The position numbers were made by a program, and so were the translations under genes. The notes below the pieces were generated by a model. That model saw nothing but the letters and a program-made list of their open reading frames with translations, had not been told where the DNA came from and did not search any database. DNA of 49,750 nucleotides from Phycisphaerales bacterium UBA3190 (lineage in GTDB: Bacteria; Planctomycetota; Phycisphaerae; Phycisphaerales; UBA1924): the NCBI GenBank assembly GCA_002364005.1, contig DEXG01000015.1:174458-224207 (forward strand), given 5' to 3'. Position 1 is the first letter of the stretch, and each line of letters starts with the position of its first letter. Below, piece by piece: positions 17,616 through 27,209 of this stretch.

Positions 17616-18320
17616 TCAGTGGATCAGGTACAGGAGGGGGAAGAGGAAGATCCAGACGAGGTCGACCAGGTGCCAGTAGAGCGCGGCGTTTTCGACGAGC
17701 GTGTACTGCGTTGGGCCGTACGCCTGGTAGCGTTTGGCGTAGTAGAGCACGACCAGGAAGAGCACCGCACCGATCACGACATGGAGCGCGTGGATGCCGG
17801 TGCCGACATAGTACAGTGACCACCACAGCGGCTCGTGCGGGTCGTGGGCGAAGGGGTACGAGAAGAAGGTGCCCGGCGCCTTACCCTGCCCCAGCTTCAC
17901 GCGGTACTCGAACCAGAACTTGATCCCGATGAACAGGGCGGCACAGACAACGGTGACGACGATGTTCACCCGCAGCCAGAACTGCTTGTCGAGCTGGGCA
18001 CAACGCACGGCGTTGGCCGCGGTCCACGACGAGAGCAGCAGCACCGCGGTGTTTGCTGCGCCGAAGCGCCAGTCGAGGTAGTGCGAGCCGTTGGCCCATG
18101 CCTCGGGGTACATCATGCGGAAGACGGCGTAGCCACAGAAGATGCCCGCAAAGAGCAGGACTTCGGTGGTCAGGAAGAGCCACATGCCGAGCTTTGCGGC
18201 ATCGAACTCTTCATCGCCTGTTCGCCAGTGATGGCCCGCGACGCGGTTGCGCCAGTGCTTGGGGCTCTGGAGGATGCTCTGGGGAACATCGATCGGGTTG
18301 GTATCGGTCATCGTGCTCAT
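17616..18320 (-). CDS. ctaE: Cytochrome c oxidase subunit III
   Basis: Subunit III stabilises the catalytic subunit of the heme-copper oxidase. The 234 residues carry the family hallmarks KLGMWLFLTTEVLLFAGIF near residue 43, an extended loop, then WWSLYYVGTGIHALHVVIG and WHLVDLVWIFLFPLLYLI at the end. About five helices are present, the shorter form common in caa3 oxidases. It lies 60 bases after cox1 in the same operon. Confidence 0.93.
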   Translation of the reverse strand: MSTMTDTNPIDVPQSILQSPKHWRNRVAGHHWRTGDEEFDAAKLGMWLFLTTEVLLFAGIFCGYAVFRMMYPEAWANGSHYLDWRFGAANTAVLLLSSWTAANAVRCAQLDKQFWLRVNIVVTVVCAALFIGIKFWFEYRVKLGQGKAPGTFFSYPFAHDPHEPLWWSLYYVGTGIHALHVVIGAVLFLVVLYYAKRYQAYGPTQYTLVENAALYWHLVDLVWIFLFPLLYLIH

Positions 18321-18380
18321 GTGTCAGCTCTTGGTTGGGCCCCCACGCTCGTGGGGTGCCGGCTGGTTGAGATCAACTGA

Positions 18381-20171
18381 TCAGTGACGGCCCTTGCCCG
18401 CGTCGGGATGGATCGGGTAATCGGCGGGGTCCCAGTGCGGGGGCACGGTGGTCTCAAAGTCGTACGGACCGTGCTTGACGATGGGCTCGTGGTGGAAGTT
18501 GTGCTCGATGGGTGGCGACTCGCACTCCCACTCGAGGGTCAGACCACCCCAGGGGTTGGCCGGTGCCTTCTCACCCGCGAAGAACGAGTGGATGAAGACC
18601 GCCAGGTGAACCAGGAAGCCCAAGCCCAGGATCCACGAGCCGTAGGTCGAGATCTGGTGCAGTGTCTGGAACTCGTCGACATAGTTGGCATACCGGCGAG
18701 GCATGCCCTGGGTGCCCAGGAAGAACTGGGTGAAGAAGGTGACATTGAAGCCAATGAATACGAGGGCCATGCCGATGAGGGCACCAGGCTCGTTGTACAT
18801 CTTGCCGAACATCTTGGGCCACCAGTGATGGATGCCGCCCATGAAGGCGATGACGGTGCCGCCCATCATGACATAGTGGAAGTGGGCGACGACATAGTAC
18901 GAGTCGTGCAGGTGCAGGTCGGTGGCCAGTGTCGCCAGGGGCAGACCGGTGAGACCACCGATGGAGAAGGTGAAGAGGAACATCAGTGCGTAGCACATCG
19001 GCGTGTTCAGGACGATCGAACCCTTGTAGAGGGTGGCGATCCAGTTGAACACCTTGATGGCGGTCGGGATGGCAACCAGGAAGGTCAGGCCCGAGAAGAG
19101 GATCGCGGCCAGCTCGCCCATGGCGGTGAAAATGTGGTGTCCCCAAACGAGGAACGACACGCCCGCGATGCCCAGCGACGAGAACGCGATGGCGCGGTAC
19201 CCGAAGATGTGCTTGCGTGCATGGATCGCCAGCAGCTCGCTCATGATGCCCATCGCGGGGAGGATCATCACATACACCACAGGGTGCGAGTAGAACCAGA
19301 AGAAGTGCTGGTAGAGCACCGGATCGCCGCCCATCGCTGGGTCGAAGATGCCGATGTTCATGAGCCGCTCGAAGATGAGCAGCAGCAGGGTGATGCCGAT
19401 GACGGGGGTCGCGAGGACCTGGATGATCGAGGTCGCGTAGACGGCCCAGATAAACAGGGGCATATCGAACCAGCCCATGCCCGGCGCGCGGAGCTTGTGG
19501 ACGGTGACGACGAAGTTCAGACCGGTCAGGATCGAGCTGAAGCCCAGCACGAACGCGGCGGCAACCATCAGCACCACACGCCAGTGGTCGGCGTCGGTCG
19601 TGGTCGAATAGGGCGTGTAGAAGGTCCAGCCGGTATCGACACCCCCCATCAGGATCGAGAGGATGCCGAAGATACAGCCGAACACATAGACATACCAGCT
19701 GAGCAGGTTGAGTCTCGGGAAGGCCACATCCTTGGCCCCCACCATGATGGGCAGGAAGAAGTTGCCCAGGGATGCGGGGATCGATGGGACGATGAACATG
19801 AACACCATGACCGCACCGTGGAGGGTGAAGGTGCGGTTGTAGATCTGCGTGCCGGTGAGGTCACTGGTGAGCCCGCCGAAGAGTTCTTTGAGACTCTCGC
19901 CGGTGGTGGTGGTCGTCGTGACGAGGTCACCGTTGGCGTCAACGGTCTGCACGATCTGATCGCGGATCGGATCGAGCAGCTCGTAGCGGACAAACAGCGC
20001 CGCGAGCCCGCCGACGAAGAACATGAAGAGCACGGCGAAGAGGTACATGACGCCGATCTTCTTGTGATCGACGGTGGTCATCCACTGCCAGACTCGAGAG
20101 AAGATGCCGGGAGGCCCCGAGAGGTATGAGCCCTCTTCGTGGTGACCGGCGTGTGCATCAAGCGTACTCAT
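18381..20171 (-). CDS. ctaD: Cytochrome c oxidase subunit I, A2-type
   Basis: This is the proton-pumping catalytic subunit holding heme a, heme a3 and CuB. In the 596 residues the ligands are His118 (TLHGAVMVF) and His432 for heme a, His430 for heme a3, and His296, His345 and His346 for CuB. His296 and Tyr300 form the pair cross-linked in known enzymes. The helix VI motif is FYSHPVVY: the usual D-channel Glu (HPEVY) is replaced by the Tyr-Ser motif that defines A2-type oxidases such as Thermus caa3. The start overlaps the cox2 stop by 4 bases. Confidence 0.97.
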   Translation of the reverse strand: MSTLDAHAGHHEEGSYLSGPPGIFSRVWQWMTTVDHKKIGVMYLFAVLFMFFVGGLAALFVRYELLDPIRDQIVQTVDANGDLVTTTTTTGESLKELFGGLTSDLTGTQIYNRTFTLHGAVMVFMFIVPSIPASLGNFFLPIMVGAKDVAFPRLNLLSWYVYVFGCIFGILSILMGGVDTGWTFYTPYSTTTDADHWRVVLMVAAAFVLGFSSILTGLNFVVTVHKLRAPGMGWFDMPLFIWAVYATSIIQVLATPVIGITLLLLIFERLMNIGIFDPAMGGDPVLYQHFFWFYSHPVVYVMILPAMGIMSELLAIHARKHIFGYRAIAFSSLGIAGVSFLVWGHHIFTAMGELAAILFSGLTFLVAIPTAIKVFNWIATLYKGSIVLNTPMCYALMFLFTFSIGGLTGLPLATLATDLHLHDSYYVVAHFHYVMMGGTVIAFMGGIHHWWPKMFGKMYNEPGALIGMALVFIGFNVTFFTQFFLGTQGMPRRYANYVDEFQTLHQISTYGSWILGLGFLVHLAVFIHSFFAGEKAPANPWGGLTLEWECESPPIEHNFHHEPIVKHGPYDFETTVPPHWDPADYPIHPDAGKGRH

Positions 20172-21376
20172 GACTCACTCCCGGCGGCTTCTTCCGCCTG
20201 GTCGGTTCCTGCTTCTGTTTCTTCACCTTCTGCGGGCGCTGGGCCACGATCGGAAAGCGATTGGATGTAGGCGATCAAGCCGTCGATCTGCTCGTCTGAC
20301 AGCTGTCCCTGATAGCTGGCCATCGCTGGGGCGTATCCCGCGACGATCTTGGCGTTGGGGTCGAGGATCGACTCGCGGTAGTAGTTCGCATCACGCGGGT
20401 GCGTCGAGCCATCTTCGAGGGTGACATCGTACCCGTAGCCGAACTCGTGCCCGTCGAGGGTTGCGGAGTTCCACGGCGGGCCGACGAGCTTGGTGCCGTC
20501 GATCGCGTGACAGCTCATACAGATCTGGTTGTAGATCTTCTCGCCGGTCTCGATTGGTGACAGTTGCACGCCCCACTCGGCCATCTTCTGCTCGTAGATC
20601 TCTTGGGGAACGATGCGGAGCGTGGCGGCCATGCGTGAGTGCTCGTCGCCGCAGTATTCGGCGCAGAAGATCCACATGTCGCGCCCGAGCATTTCGGTTT
20701 CCTCGCCGGTCTCTTTGTCGCGGTAGATGTAGGAATCGTACTTGGTGAGCTTGGGTGTCTTGATGCCGAAGCCGGTGTAGCGGTTGGGGATGACATCGCG
20801 TTTGGTTCTGAACTCGGGGATCCAGAAGGAGTGGATGACATCGGTCGACTGCATACGCAGCTTCACATCGGTATTTTCGGGGAGGTAGAAGATCGGGTAC
20901 TCGCGTCCCTGCGTGACGACCTCGACGCCGTCGAGGGTTTCTTTGTTGTACGAGAGCGGCTGTGTCTCGTTTGACTGACCGCCGTTGGGGTAGGTGGCGA
21001 TCCAAGACCACTTCATGCCGGTGATGCGGAGTTCCAACGCGTTGTCGGCGGTAACGACCTTGGCTGCGTATCCCTGGAAGCCGAGCACGAACATGACCAG
21101 CATCGAGGACGACGGGACCACGGTCCAGAAGATCTCAAGCAGGGTGTTGTGGTGCGGGCTGGGCTCGGGCGCAACGCCGGGGCGGCGGCGGTACTTGAAC
21201 ATGAACCAGAGCATCAGCCCCATCAGCAGCACGAAGAAGAAGACCGAGAACCAGGTGATCATCATGAACAGCCCGTCGGTCCACGCGGCGGTCTCTGACG
21301 CTGGAAGTCGATCGCCGAAGATCAGCGCATCGATGGGTGCTGGTTTGGCCATACTGGCGAGGGTTGTCAACATCAT
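20168..21376 (-). CDS. ctaC: Cytochrome c oxidase subunit II fused to cytochrome c (caa3)
   Basis: It accepts electrons and passes them to subunit I through CuA. Of the 402 residues, 35-62 and 80-102 are the two membrane helices. The CuA site is His182 (IHSFW), Cys238, Cys242, His246 and Met249 (CAEYCGDEHSRM). A C-terminal cytochrome c domain has CMSCH at 286-290 and a likely distal Met in the APAMASYQG stretch. The fusion makes this a caa3 oxidase. The tail is acidic and Ala/Glu-rich. Both ends overlap neighbours by 4 bases (SCO upstream, cox1 downstream). Confidence 0.96.
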   Translation of the reverse strand: MMLTTLASMAKPAPIDALIFGDRLPASETAAWTDGLFMMITWFSVFFFVLLMGLMLWFMFKYRRRPGVAPEPSPHHNTLLEIFWTVVPSSSMLVMFVLGFQGYAAKVVTADNALELRITGMKWSWIATYPNGGQSNETQPLSYNKETLDGVEVVTQGREYPIFYLPENTDVKLRMQSTDVIHSFWIPEFRTKRDVIPNRYTGFGIKTPKLTKYDSYIYRDKETGEETEMLGRDMWIFCAEYCGDEHSRMAATLRIVPQEIYEQKMAEWGVQLSPIETGEKIYNQICMSCHAIDGTKLVGPPWNSATLDGHEFGYGYDVTLEDGSTHPRDANYYRESILDPNAKIVAGYAPAMASYQGQLSDEQIDGLIAYIQSLSDRGPAPAEGEETEAGTDQAEEAAGSES

Positions 21377-22305
21377 GACACATGCCCTGTCTTTGCTCCG
21401 GCGATGGTGCCGGATGGGTGTTGTGAGTCAGTATTCATATGTGTTTCGTTCTGCTCGAGGTAGCGGCGACGCCGGACGCGCTCGCCCATGAACAGCAGTG
21501 TCAGCCCGATCGCGATAAAGACGACGGTCAGCCCCGCCCCGATCTGCATGACCCGGAAGGCCTGCAGCGAGTATTGGCCCGCGGTCGGGTCGATCTGGTA
21601 GCAGAAGTGCAGCAGGCGGTCGCCGAAGCTCTGGGCGATCTTGCCCTCTGATGCGTCGAGCAGCGAGAGCTTGAGTTCGCGGGGCGGGTAGTCGAAGCCG
21701 TACATGTAGCGGCTGACCTTGCCCTCGGGCGAGAGGATCATCAGCGAGATGGGGTGCGAGTAGTCGTCGTTATTGATCGGGTTGAAGCTGAAGCCGATCG
21801 AGTTGACGAGGTTGCGGATGTTGGGGACATCACCGGTGTGGAAGGCGATGCCTGCCCGCGCGTCGGTCTCCCGCCCGCGTTCGTAGGCGTCGAGGAACTT
21901 GGTCCGCTCGCCCATCGCCAGCGTGGTGGTCTCGTCGTGATCGAAGCTGACAACGAGCACCCGGAAATCTTCACCGGCGGTGTAGTCGAGTTCATTGAGC
22001 GAGCTTGTGAGCTGCGAGAGGACCACGGGGCAAACCACCGGGCACTCGTAGTACACCATGACGAGGATCACGGGGGTCTCGCCGTCGAAGTAGTCACCGA
22101 ACACCACGGTCTCGCCGTCGTGATTGGTGAAGACGGCCTCGAGCGGGACCGCGTTGCCCAGCTGCTCTTCGACCTCAAGCCCGTTGAGCTCCTTGACCTC
22201 GCTGCGATCGAGCAGGCGCTGGGCCTGCGCCATCGGCGCGATGAGCCACAGACTCGCGATGGCGAGCAGGGTGGTCATCAGTCTGGAGGGGGCGTTGCGG
22301 TTCAT
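21373..22305 (-). CDS. SCO1/SenC-type copper chaperone
   Basis: It is expected to load copper into the CuA site of subunit II. The 310 residues have a signal peptide (cleavage near AQAQ), a thioredoxin fold with the copper-binding Cys88 and Cys92 in YYECPVVCPVV, and His184 (DYSHPISLMI) as third ligand. VVSFDHDE follows the family. Unlike most SCO proteins it also has a C-terminal helix (GAGLTVVFIAIGLTLLFMG) with an RVRRRRY basic flank and an extra tail. It overlaps cox2 by 4 bases. Confidence 0.93.
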   Translation of the reverse strand: MNRNAPSRLMTTLLAIASLWLIAPMAQAQRLLDRSEVKELNGLEVEEQLGNAVPLEAVFTNHDGETVVFGDYFDGETPVILVMVYYECPVVCPVVLSQLTSSLNELDYTAGEDFRVLVVSFDHDETTTLAMGERTKFLDAYERGRETDARAGIAFHTGDVPNIRNLVNSIGFSFNPINNDDYSHPISLMILSPEGKVSRYMYGFDYPPRELKLSLLDASEGKIAQSFGDRLLHFCYQIDPTAGQYSLQAFRVMQIGAGLTVVFIAIGLTLLFMGERVRRRRYLEQNETHMNTDSQHPSGTIAGAKTGHVS

Positions 22306-22336
22306 GGGTCTCGGGGCTCGGTATCGGGTCTCGGGT

Positions 22337-22654
22337 TCAGTTCTGCTGTGCGTACTCGGCGATGACCTGCTCGGTGGCGATCGCGACCACGGGGGCCATG
22401 TCGTTGAGCTTGTCCTGCTTGAGCTGCCAGGTTTCGGCGGCGGCGCTCGTGTTCTCTTCGATCTTGGCCTTGTACGACGACATGTAGCTGTCGAAGTAGA
22501 CCTTGAGCACGATGATCACAAAGAGGACGCCCAGCACCATGAAGATGAAGGTCAGCCCGAGCGCCTTGGCGCTGGCCTGTGCGCCGTGCTCTTCCTGAGG
22601 CATGCCCTCGGCGTCGGAATGCTGATGCCAGTTGTCGTGTCCGTCAGCGCTCAT
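22337..22654 (-). CDS. Small single-helix membrane protein of unknown function
   Basis: The 105 residues consist of a His/Gln/Glu-rich N-terminus (HDNWHQHSDAEG), one helix (LGLTFIFMVLGVLFVIIVLKV) and a helical C-terminal stretch (SYKAKIEENTSAAAETW). I do not recognise a family. It sits between actF (121-base gap) and SCO (31-base gap) in the operon, so it is probably a minor subunit or assembly factor of the complex III-oxidase assembly. An A/G-rich ribosome binding site (GGAGGCACTC) precedes the ATG. Confidence 0.8.
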   Translation of the reverse strand: MSADGHDNWHQHSDAEGMPQEEHGAQASAKALGLTFIFMVLGVLFVIIVLKVYFDSYMSSYKAKIEENTSAAAETWQLKQDKLNDMAPVVAIATEQVIAEYAQQN

Positions 22655-22775
22655 GTGAGTGCCTCCTGATTGCCTGGCGGGCGAGCCCCGCCTGATGCTT
22701 CGTTGTGGTCGGCCTCGGCCAACCGTTGGGTTCGTGACTCCGATGCGATCCGATCCGGATCACACCGCATATGGA

Positions 22776-24110
22776 TCAAACATAGTTCTTGTGCTTCATG
22801 GACTCATGCAGCATCGGGTCCTTGAGTGGCAGCAGCGGGCTCTTGGCCACCTTCATCGCCGCGACGCCCGCGAAGATGCCCAGCACCCCCACCACGCCCG
22901 CGATATCAACCAGCAGCCCCACGATGCCAGCGCCCTCGCCGCCGTCGGCTTCTGCGGCGAAGCTGACCATCGGGCGGATGATCCAGACCATGTCCATCAC
23001 CACCATGAGGATCATGTAGAGACTCATGATCGCCAGCAGGTTGGGGTTGCGCTTGGTCTGACGCCAGATCAGCAGCAGGAATGGGAAGATGAAGTGACCG
23101 GCGACCATGACAATGAAGAGCCACTGGTAGCCATGCGCCTGACGGTTGTAGAACCAGGCGGTTTCTTCGGGGATGTTCGAGTACCAGATCAGGAAGTACT
23201 GGGAGAAGGAGATGTACGCCCAGAAGACCGTGAAGGCGAAGACCAGCTTGCCCAGGTCGTGGGAGTGCTCCTTGGTAACCAGCCCATCGAGCTTGCCGGC
23301 GCGACGCAGCATGAACGCGACGATCGCGATCGCCGAGACACTCGCCAGGCCGCATGAAGCGAAGTAGTAAACGCCCCACATGGTCGAGAAGAAGCGGTAA
23401 TCGAGCGACATGAGGAAGTCGAAGGCCGCGAACGCACAGGTCAGGGCGAACACGGGGATCGCGAAGCCGGCGAGTCGGCGTGCCTTGCGTCCCAGCCGGC
23501 GATCGCCGGTCTCGTCGCTCTTCTTGGACCACGCCAGCAGGGTGCGTGAGATCAGGATCCAGGCGGTCGCGTAGACCAGCACCCGGACCATAAAGAATGT
23601 CGGGTTGAGGTAGGGACGCTTCACCTCGAGCAGGTGGTTGTACTCGTCGCCTGAGTCGATCCAACGCAGCAGGATGCCGCCGCTGAAGACTTCGATGAGT
23701 GCGACGATGACCATAAGCAGTGCGGGGAGCCACACGACCGAGGCGAGGTTCTCGAACTGACGACGCAGGGTGATCGACCAGCTGGCGTTGAGCGAGTGGA
23801 AGACCATGACCCAGAACATCGATCCCAGCGAGATCGCCAGGGCGGTAAAGAGCCCGACCTCGAAAGCGCCCAGCGCGTGGCGGGGGCTGATCGAGAACGC
23901 ACCGACGATGGTGACGACCAGGCCAACGAGCCCGGCGAAGAACATCGGGATCGCGAACTTCCGTACGCTGGCGCTGGAGATCGTCGTGTTCTCCTCGCTC
24001 ATGCGTGGGTCGGCGGCGATCTGCTGCAGGCGTGCTTCCCATTCCTGCTCGGTCATCGAGGTGGAATCGGGCGCGGGGTAGTTTGCAGTTTTGGTGGCGA
24101 TCTGGGTCAT
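22776..24110 (-). CDS. actF: Alternative complex III subunit ActF (NrfD-like)
   Basis: This is the second NrfD-type membrane subunit of the quinol:electron-acceptor oxidoreductase. The 444 residues start with about 45 soluble residues followed by ten predicted helices, including SWSITLRRQFENLASVVWLPAL and VFWAYISFSQYFLIWYSNIPEET, the latter typical of ActC/ActF proteins. In known structures ActF packs against ActC and has no cofactor. The start overlaps actE by 4 bases. Confidence 0.9.
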   Translation of the reverse strand: MTQIATKTANYPAPDSTSMTEQEWEARLQQIAADPRMSEENTTISSASVRKFAIPMFFAGLVGLVVTIVGAFSISPRHALGAFEVGLFTALAISLGSMFWVMVFHSLNASWSITLRRQFENLASVVWLPALLMVIVALIEVFSGGILLRWIDSGDEYNHLLEVKRPYLNPTFFMVRVLVYATAWILISRTLLAWSKKSDETGDRRLGRKARRLAGFAIPVFALTCAFAAFDFLMSLDYRFFSTMWGVYYFASCGLASVSAIAIVAFMLRRAGKLDGLVTKEHSHDLGKLVFAFTVFWAYISFSQYFLIWYSNIPEETAWFYNRQAHGYQWLFIVMVAGHFIFPFLLLIWRQTKRNPNLLAIMSLYMILMVVMDMVWIIRPMVSFAAEADGGEGAGIVGLLVDIAGVVGVLGIFAGVAAMKVAKSPLLPLKDPMLHESMKHKNYV

Positions 24111-24895
24111 CCTTCACCCCCGTTGTCGTTGGTGGAGCCCGCGGGTGCATCGATCACGGGCTTGCCCTCGGCGTCGAAGGCCGCCTGCAGCACGCGGATG
24201 TAGGCGACGATCGCCCACGCGTCGTGCTCGTCGACGGCGTAGCCGTACGCGGGCATGCGGTTGGTGCCATCGGGCGACCAGAGTCCCTCACGGATGATGT
24301 GGAACAGGTACCCGTCGCTGCCGAACTCGCCGTTGCGATCGCGGTACTTGGCGTCGAGGATGTTGATTGGCCGCACATTCATCAGGCGACCGACGGTGCC
24401 CGAATCGTTGCCCACCGCGTCGTAGCCGTGGCACATGGCACAGTAGATATTGAATCGTTCAGCACCGCGAGCGATCAGGTCTTCGTCGACCTCCACGGGC
24501 ATGCGTCCGACCCACTGCGGGGTCTCGGGGTCGCTGCCGGCGACCATCCCGAAGTAGTAGGTCTCATCACCCTTGAGCATGTCGGCGTGGTTCTTGCGGC
24601 GCATCTGTGCCCACTCGCTCATGTCGTCCTGCGATGGCAGCACGCTGTGATCGGAGAAGGGGACAACCCCATCGACGAGGTCGCGTTGGGACTTGCCGTC
24701 CTCGAAGAACTCCGTCTCGCTCTGTGCTTTGAGCTTGGGCTGGTAGTCCATGTCGGGGAAGAAGCGGCGCGGGGGCTTGTCGGTGCGATCGCCCCGGCAC
24801 CCGCCCAGGGGCAGTGCGGCCAGCGCGGTCATCGCGAGCACACAGGCCAGTGCCTTGCGTGCCGTGTGCCCGGTTGTGTTGACTGTTGGGATCAT
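24107..24895 (-). CDS. actE: Alternative complex III subunit ActE, monoheme cytochrome c lipoprotein
   Basis: It carries one c-type heme and is thought to hand electrons from ActA towards the oxidase. The 262 residues show a signal with lipobox LPLGGC (Cys33), the heme motif CAMCH at 152-156 and a likely axial Met214 in NRMPAYGYA. AGGAA lies 7 bases before the ATG. It follows actD by 71 bases and overlaps actF by 4. Confidence 0.92.
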   Translation of the reverse strand: MIPTVNTTGHTARKALACVLAMTALAALPLGGCRGDRTDKPPRRFFPDMDYQPKLKAQSETEFFEDGKSQRDLVDGVVPFSDHSVLPSQDDMSEWAQMRRKNHADMLKGDETYYFGMVAGSDPETPQWVGRMPVEVDEDLIARGAERFNIYCAMCHGYDAVGNDSGTVGRLMNVRPINILDAKYRDRNGEFGSDGYLFHIIREGLWSPDGTNRMPAYGYAVDEHDAWAIVAYIRVLQAAFDAEGKPVIDAPAGSTNDNGGEG

Positions 24896-24966
24896 GCTGA
24901 TTCCTGTCGTCTTGTCTTCTCACGATCGGTTGATCGTGTGTGGTGTCGAGTGTGTGTCGTCTCTGA

Positions 24967-25593
24967 TCAGTCGCTGTCGGCGACGAGCGTGATGTGCTGC
25001 CCGCCTGCTTCCTCGAGGAGCTTCTTGACCTTGGTGGGCTCAAAGCTCGGGTCGCATGCTTCGATCACGATAAAGAAGCGGTCGTTGCTCACGCGAGCGA
25101 AGCGGTCGTGCGTGAACAGCGGGTGGTGCCAGCGTGGGAGCCCGTTGAGGGCCAGCATGCCGAAGAGGCACATGAACGCGGTGAGCAGCACGCCCAGCTC
25201 GAACATGATGGGCACGAATGGCTGCCAGGCCTCGAATGGCTTGCCCTGGACCACGGTCGGGTACAGGTAGGCGCTGGTGCCCCACTGCAGCAGGACCGCG
25301 ATGGTGACGCCGACGATCGCGGCGCCGCCCGCCATGAGCGGGAGCTTGGTGGGCTTGAAGCCCATTGCTTCTTCGATGTCGTGGATCGGGAAAGGCGAGT
25401 GGAGGTCCCACTTGCTGTAGCCCGCGTCACGCACCTTTTGGGCGGCCTTGAACACCTTGGGCGTCTCGTCGAACTCGGCGACGATCCCGTAGACGGGCTT
25501 GCCGGTCTCGGTGACGAACTTGGGGTTGTCCTTACGCAGCAGCATCGGGAAATAGTCAGCCGCGTAGTTGGTGATGGTATTGAGCATGCTCAT
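24967..25593 (-). CDS. actD: Alternative complex III subunit ActD (DUF3341)
   Basis: A 208-residue structural subunit. The N-terminal soluble part has VYGIVAEFDETPKVFKAA and WDLHSPFPIHDIEEAMG, both typical of DUF3341. Two helices follow (LPLMAGGAAIVGVTIAVLLQW, FELGVLLTAFMCLFGMLAL) and then NGLPRWHHPLF and a C-terminal ferredoxin-like region. In solved complexes it contacts ActC and ActE without carrying a cofactor. It is 17 bases from actC. Confidence 0.92.
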   Translation of the reverse strand: MSMLNTITNYAADYFPMLLRKDNPKFVTETGKPVYGIVAEFDETPKVFKAAQKVRDAGYSKWDLHSPFPIHDIEEAMGFKPTKLPLMAGGAAIVGVTIAVLLQWGTSAYLYPTVVQGKPFEAWQPFVPIMFELGVLLTAFMCLFGMLALNGLPRWHHPLFTHDRFARVSNDRFFIVIEACDPSFEPTKVKKLLEEAGGQHITLVADSD

Positions 25594-25610
25594 CTCCGGC
25601 GTTCCTTTTC

Positions 25611-27188
25611 TTAGTGGTGGTCGTCCGTGTGCGACTGAGGCATCACGATCTTCAGCTCAGAGAGCGCGAACACCGGGAGGAACTTGAGGAACAGCAGGAA
25701 CAGGGTCATGAAGATCCCGCACGAGCCAACGAATGTCAGGATGTCGACCCATGTCGGGAAGAACATGTGCCACTCACCGGGCAGGAACGCACGGTGGATC
25801 GAGGTCACGATGATCACGAATCGTTCGAACCACATGCCGATGGTGACGGCGAGGGCGACGATCCAGATCACGAGCGGGTTCTGACGCAGCTTCCTGAACC
25901 AGAAGAGCTGCGGGAAGAGCACATTGCAGGTGATCATGGTCCAGTAGGCCCACCAGTACGGTGCCTTGGCCGGGTTCACACGGTTGTTGGCGAAGGCCGA
26001 GAACTCGTACTCGTTGCCGCCGTACCAGGCGATGAAGAACTCCATCGAGTAGGCGAAGCCGACCATGGTGCCCGTGAGCAGGATGATCTTGGCCATGTTC
26101 TCGAGGTGACGCTTGGTCAGCAGGTCGCTGAAGTTGGGCAGCACGACCCGCAGCGGGATCATGAGCAGCAGCACCATCGCGAAGCCGCCGAAGACCGCTC
26201 CGGCCACGAAGTATGGCGGGAAGATAGTGGTGTGCCAACCCGGGATGATCGAGGTCGCAAAGTCAAACGAAACGATCGAGTGCACCGAGAGCACCAGCGG
26301 GGTCGAGATGCCCGCGAGCATCAGGTAGGCCTTCTCGTAGCGATGCCAGTGGCGGCTCGAGAATCGCCAGCCCAGCGAGAGAGCGCCGTAGATGAACATG
26401 CGGATCGTGTCGGGGCGGGGTGCGAAGGGAACCGCCAGACCGTCGCCGATTGGCATCGGGATCGCGAACATGCGGGAGACGCCCTTGTGGCGTCGCAGCG
26501 CGGCACGGTCACGCAGGGTGGCCATGTCGGGGATCATGCCCATGTACCAGAAGAGCAGCGACACGGTCGCGTAGGTCGAAACCGCGAACACGTCCCAGAG
26601 CAGGGGTGAGCGGAAGTTGGGCCAGATGCCGTTGGAGTTGGGCACCGGGGCCAGGAACCACGCGAACCAGACACGGCCGACATGGATACCCGGGAAGATG
26701 CCTGCACAGACCACCGCGAAGATGGTCATCGCTTCGGCGGCACGGTTCACCGCGGTTCGCCAGTTCTGCTTCAGGAGGCAGAGAATCGCGGAGATCAGCG
26801 TACCGGCGTGGCCGATACCGATCCAGAACACGAAGTTGGTGATGTCCCACGCCCAGTCGACCTGGTTGTTGAGACCCCAGACACCGACGCCCGTGATGAG
26901 CAGGTACAGGATCATGCCCGTGCCCAGCGCCGCGATGGTCGAGGCGATGGTGAAGGCGGTGAGCCAGATCTTGGGGATCGGGGCTTCTGCGTAGCCACAG
27001 ACGATGTTTGTGACATCGTTGAATGATCGGTCGCCCAGCACGAGCGGTGCCCGCTTGCCCGGGTCTTCGATCAGCGTGCCGTCGTCTCGGGTGCCAGGGA
27101 TCACGGGCTTGGCGCGCGGTACCGGCTGGGCACTGACGGCCCCACTGGCTTGGTACGCAACTGCTTGGTCGGGATGCATATCGGTCAT
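25611..27188 (-). CDS. actC: Alternative complex III subunit ActC (NrfD/PsrC-like, quinol site)
   Basis: This 525-residue membrane subunit has about ten helices. It begins with a Pro-rich soluble N-terminus, and helices start near residue 75 (WLTAFTIASTIAALGTGMIL). Signature stretches are VDWAWDITNFVFWIGIGHAG, AGIFPGIHVGRVWFAWFLAP and HSIVSFDFATSIIPGWH. In known complexes the quinol oxidation site lies in ActC next to the iron-sulfur part of ActB. It ends in an Asp/His-rich tail (SHTDDHH). Confidence 0.94.
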   Translation of the reverse strand: MTDMHPDQAVAYQASGAVSAQPVPRAKPVIPGTRDDGTLIEDPGKRAPLVLGDRSFNDVTNIVCGYAEAPIPKIWLTAFTIASTIAALGTGMILYLLITGVGVWGLNNQVDWAWDITNFVFWIGIGHAGTLISAILCLLKQNWRTAVNRAAEAMTIFAVVCAGIFPGIHVGRVWFAWFLAPVPNSNGIWPNFRSPLLWDVFAVSTYATVSLLFWYMGMIPDMATLRDRAALRRHKGVSRMFAIPMPIGDGLAVPFAPRPDTIRMFIYGALSLGWRFSSRHWHRYEKAYLMLAGISTPLVLSVHSIVSFDFATSIIPGWHTTIFPPYFVAGAVFGGFAMVLLLMIPLRVVLPNFSDLLTKRHLENMAKIILLTGTMVGFAYSMEFFIAWYGGNEYEFSAFANNRVNPAKAPYWWAYWTMITCNVLFPQLFWFRKLRQNPLVIWIVALAVTIGMWFERFVIIVTSIHRAFLPGEWHMFFPTWVDILTFVGSCGIFMTLFLLFLKFLPVFALSELKIVMPQSHTDDHH

Positions 27189-27209
27189 GACTTCGTCTGC
27201 TCCAGTGCG

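Noticed and set aside
18384..20129. A 581-codon plus-strand open frame opposite cox1
   Set aside because: Antisense shadow of a conserved gene; composition (His, Asp, Glu, Arg) is that of reversed membrane-protein codons.
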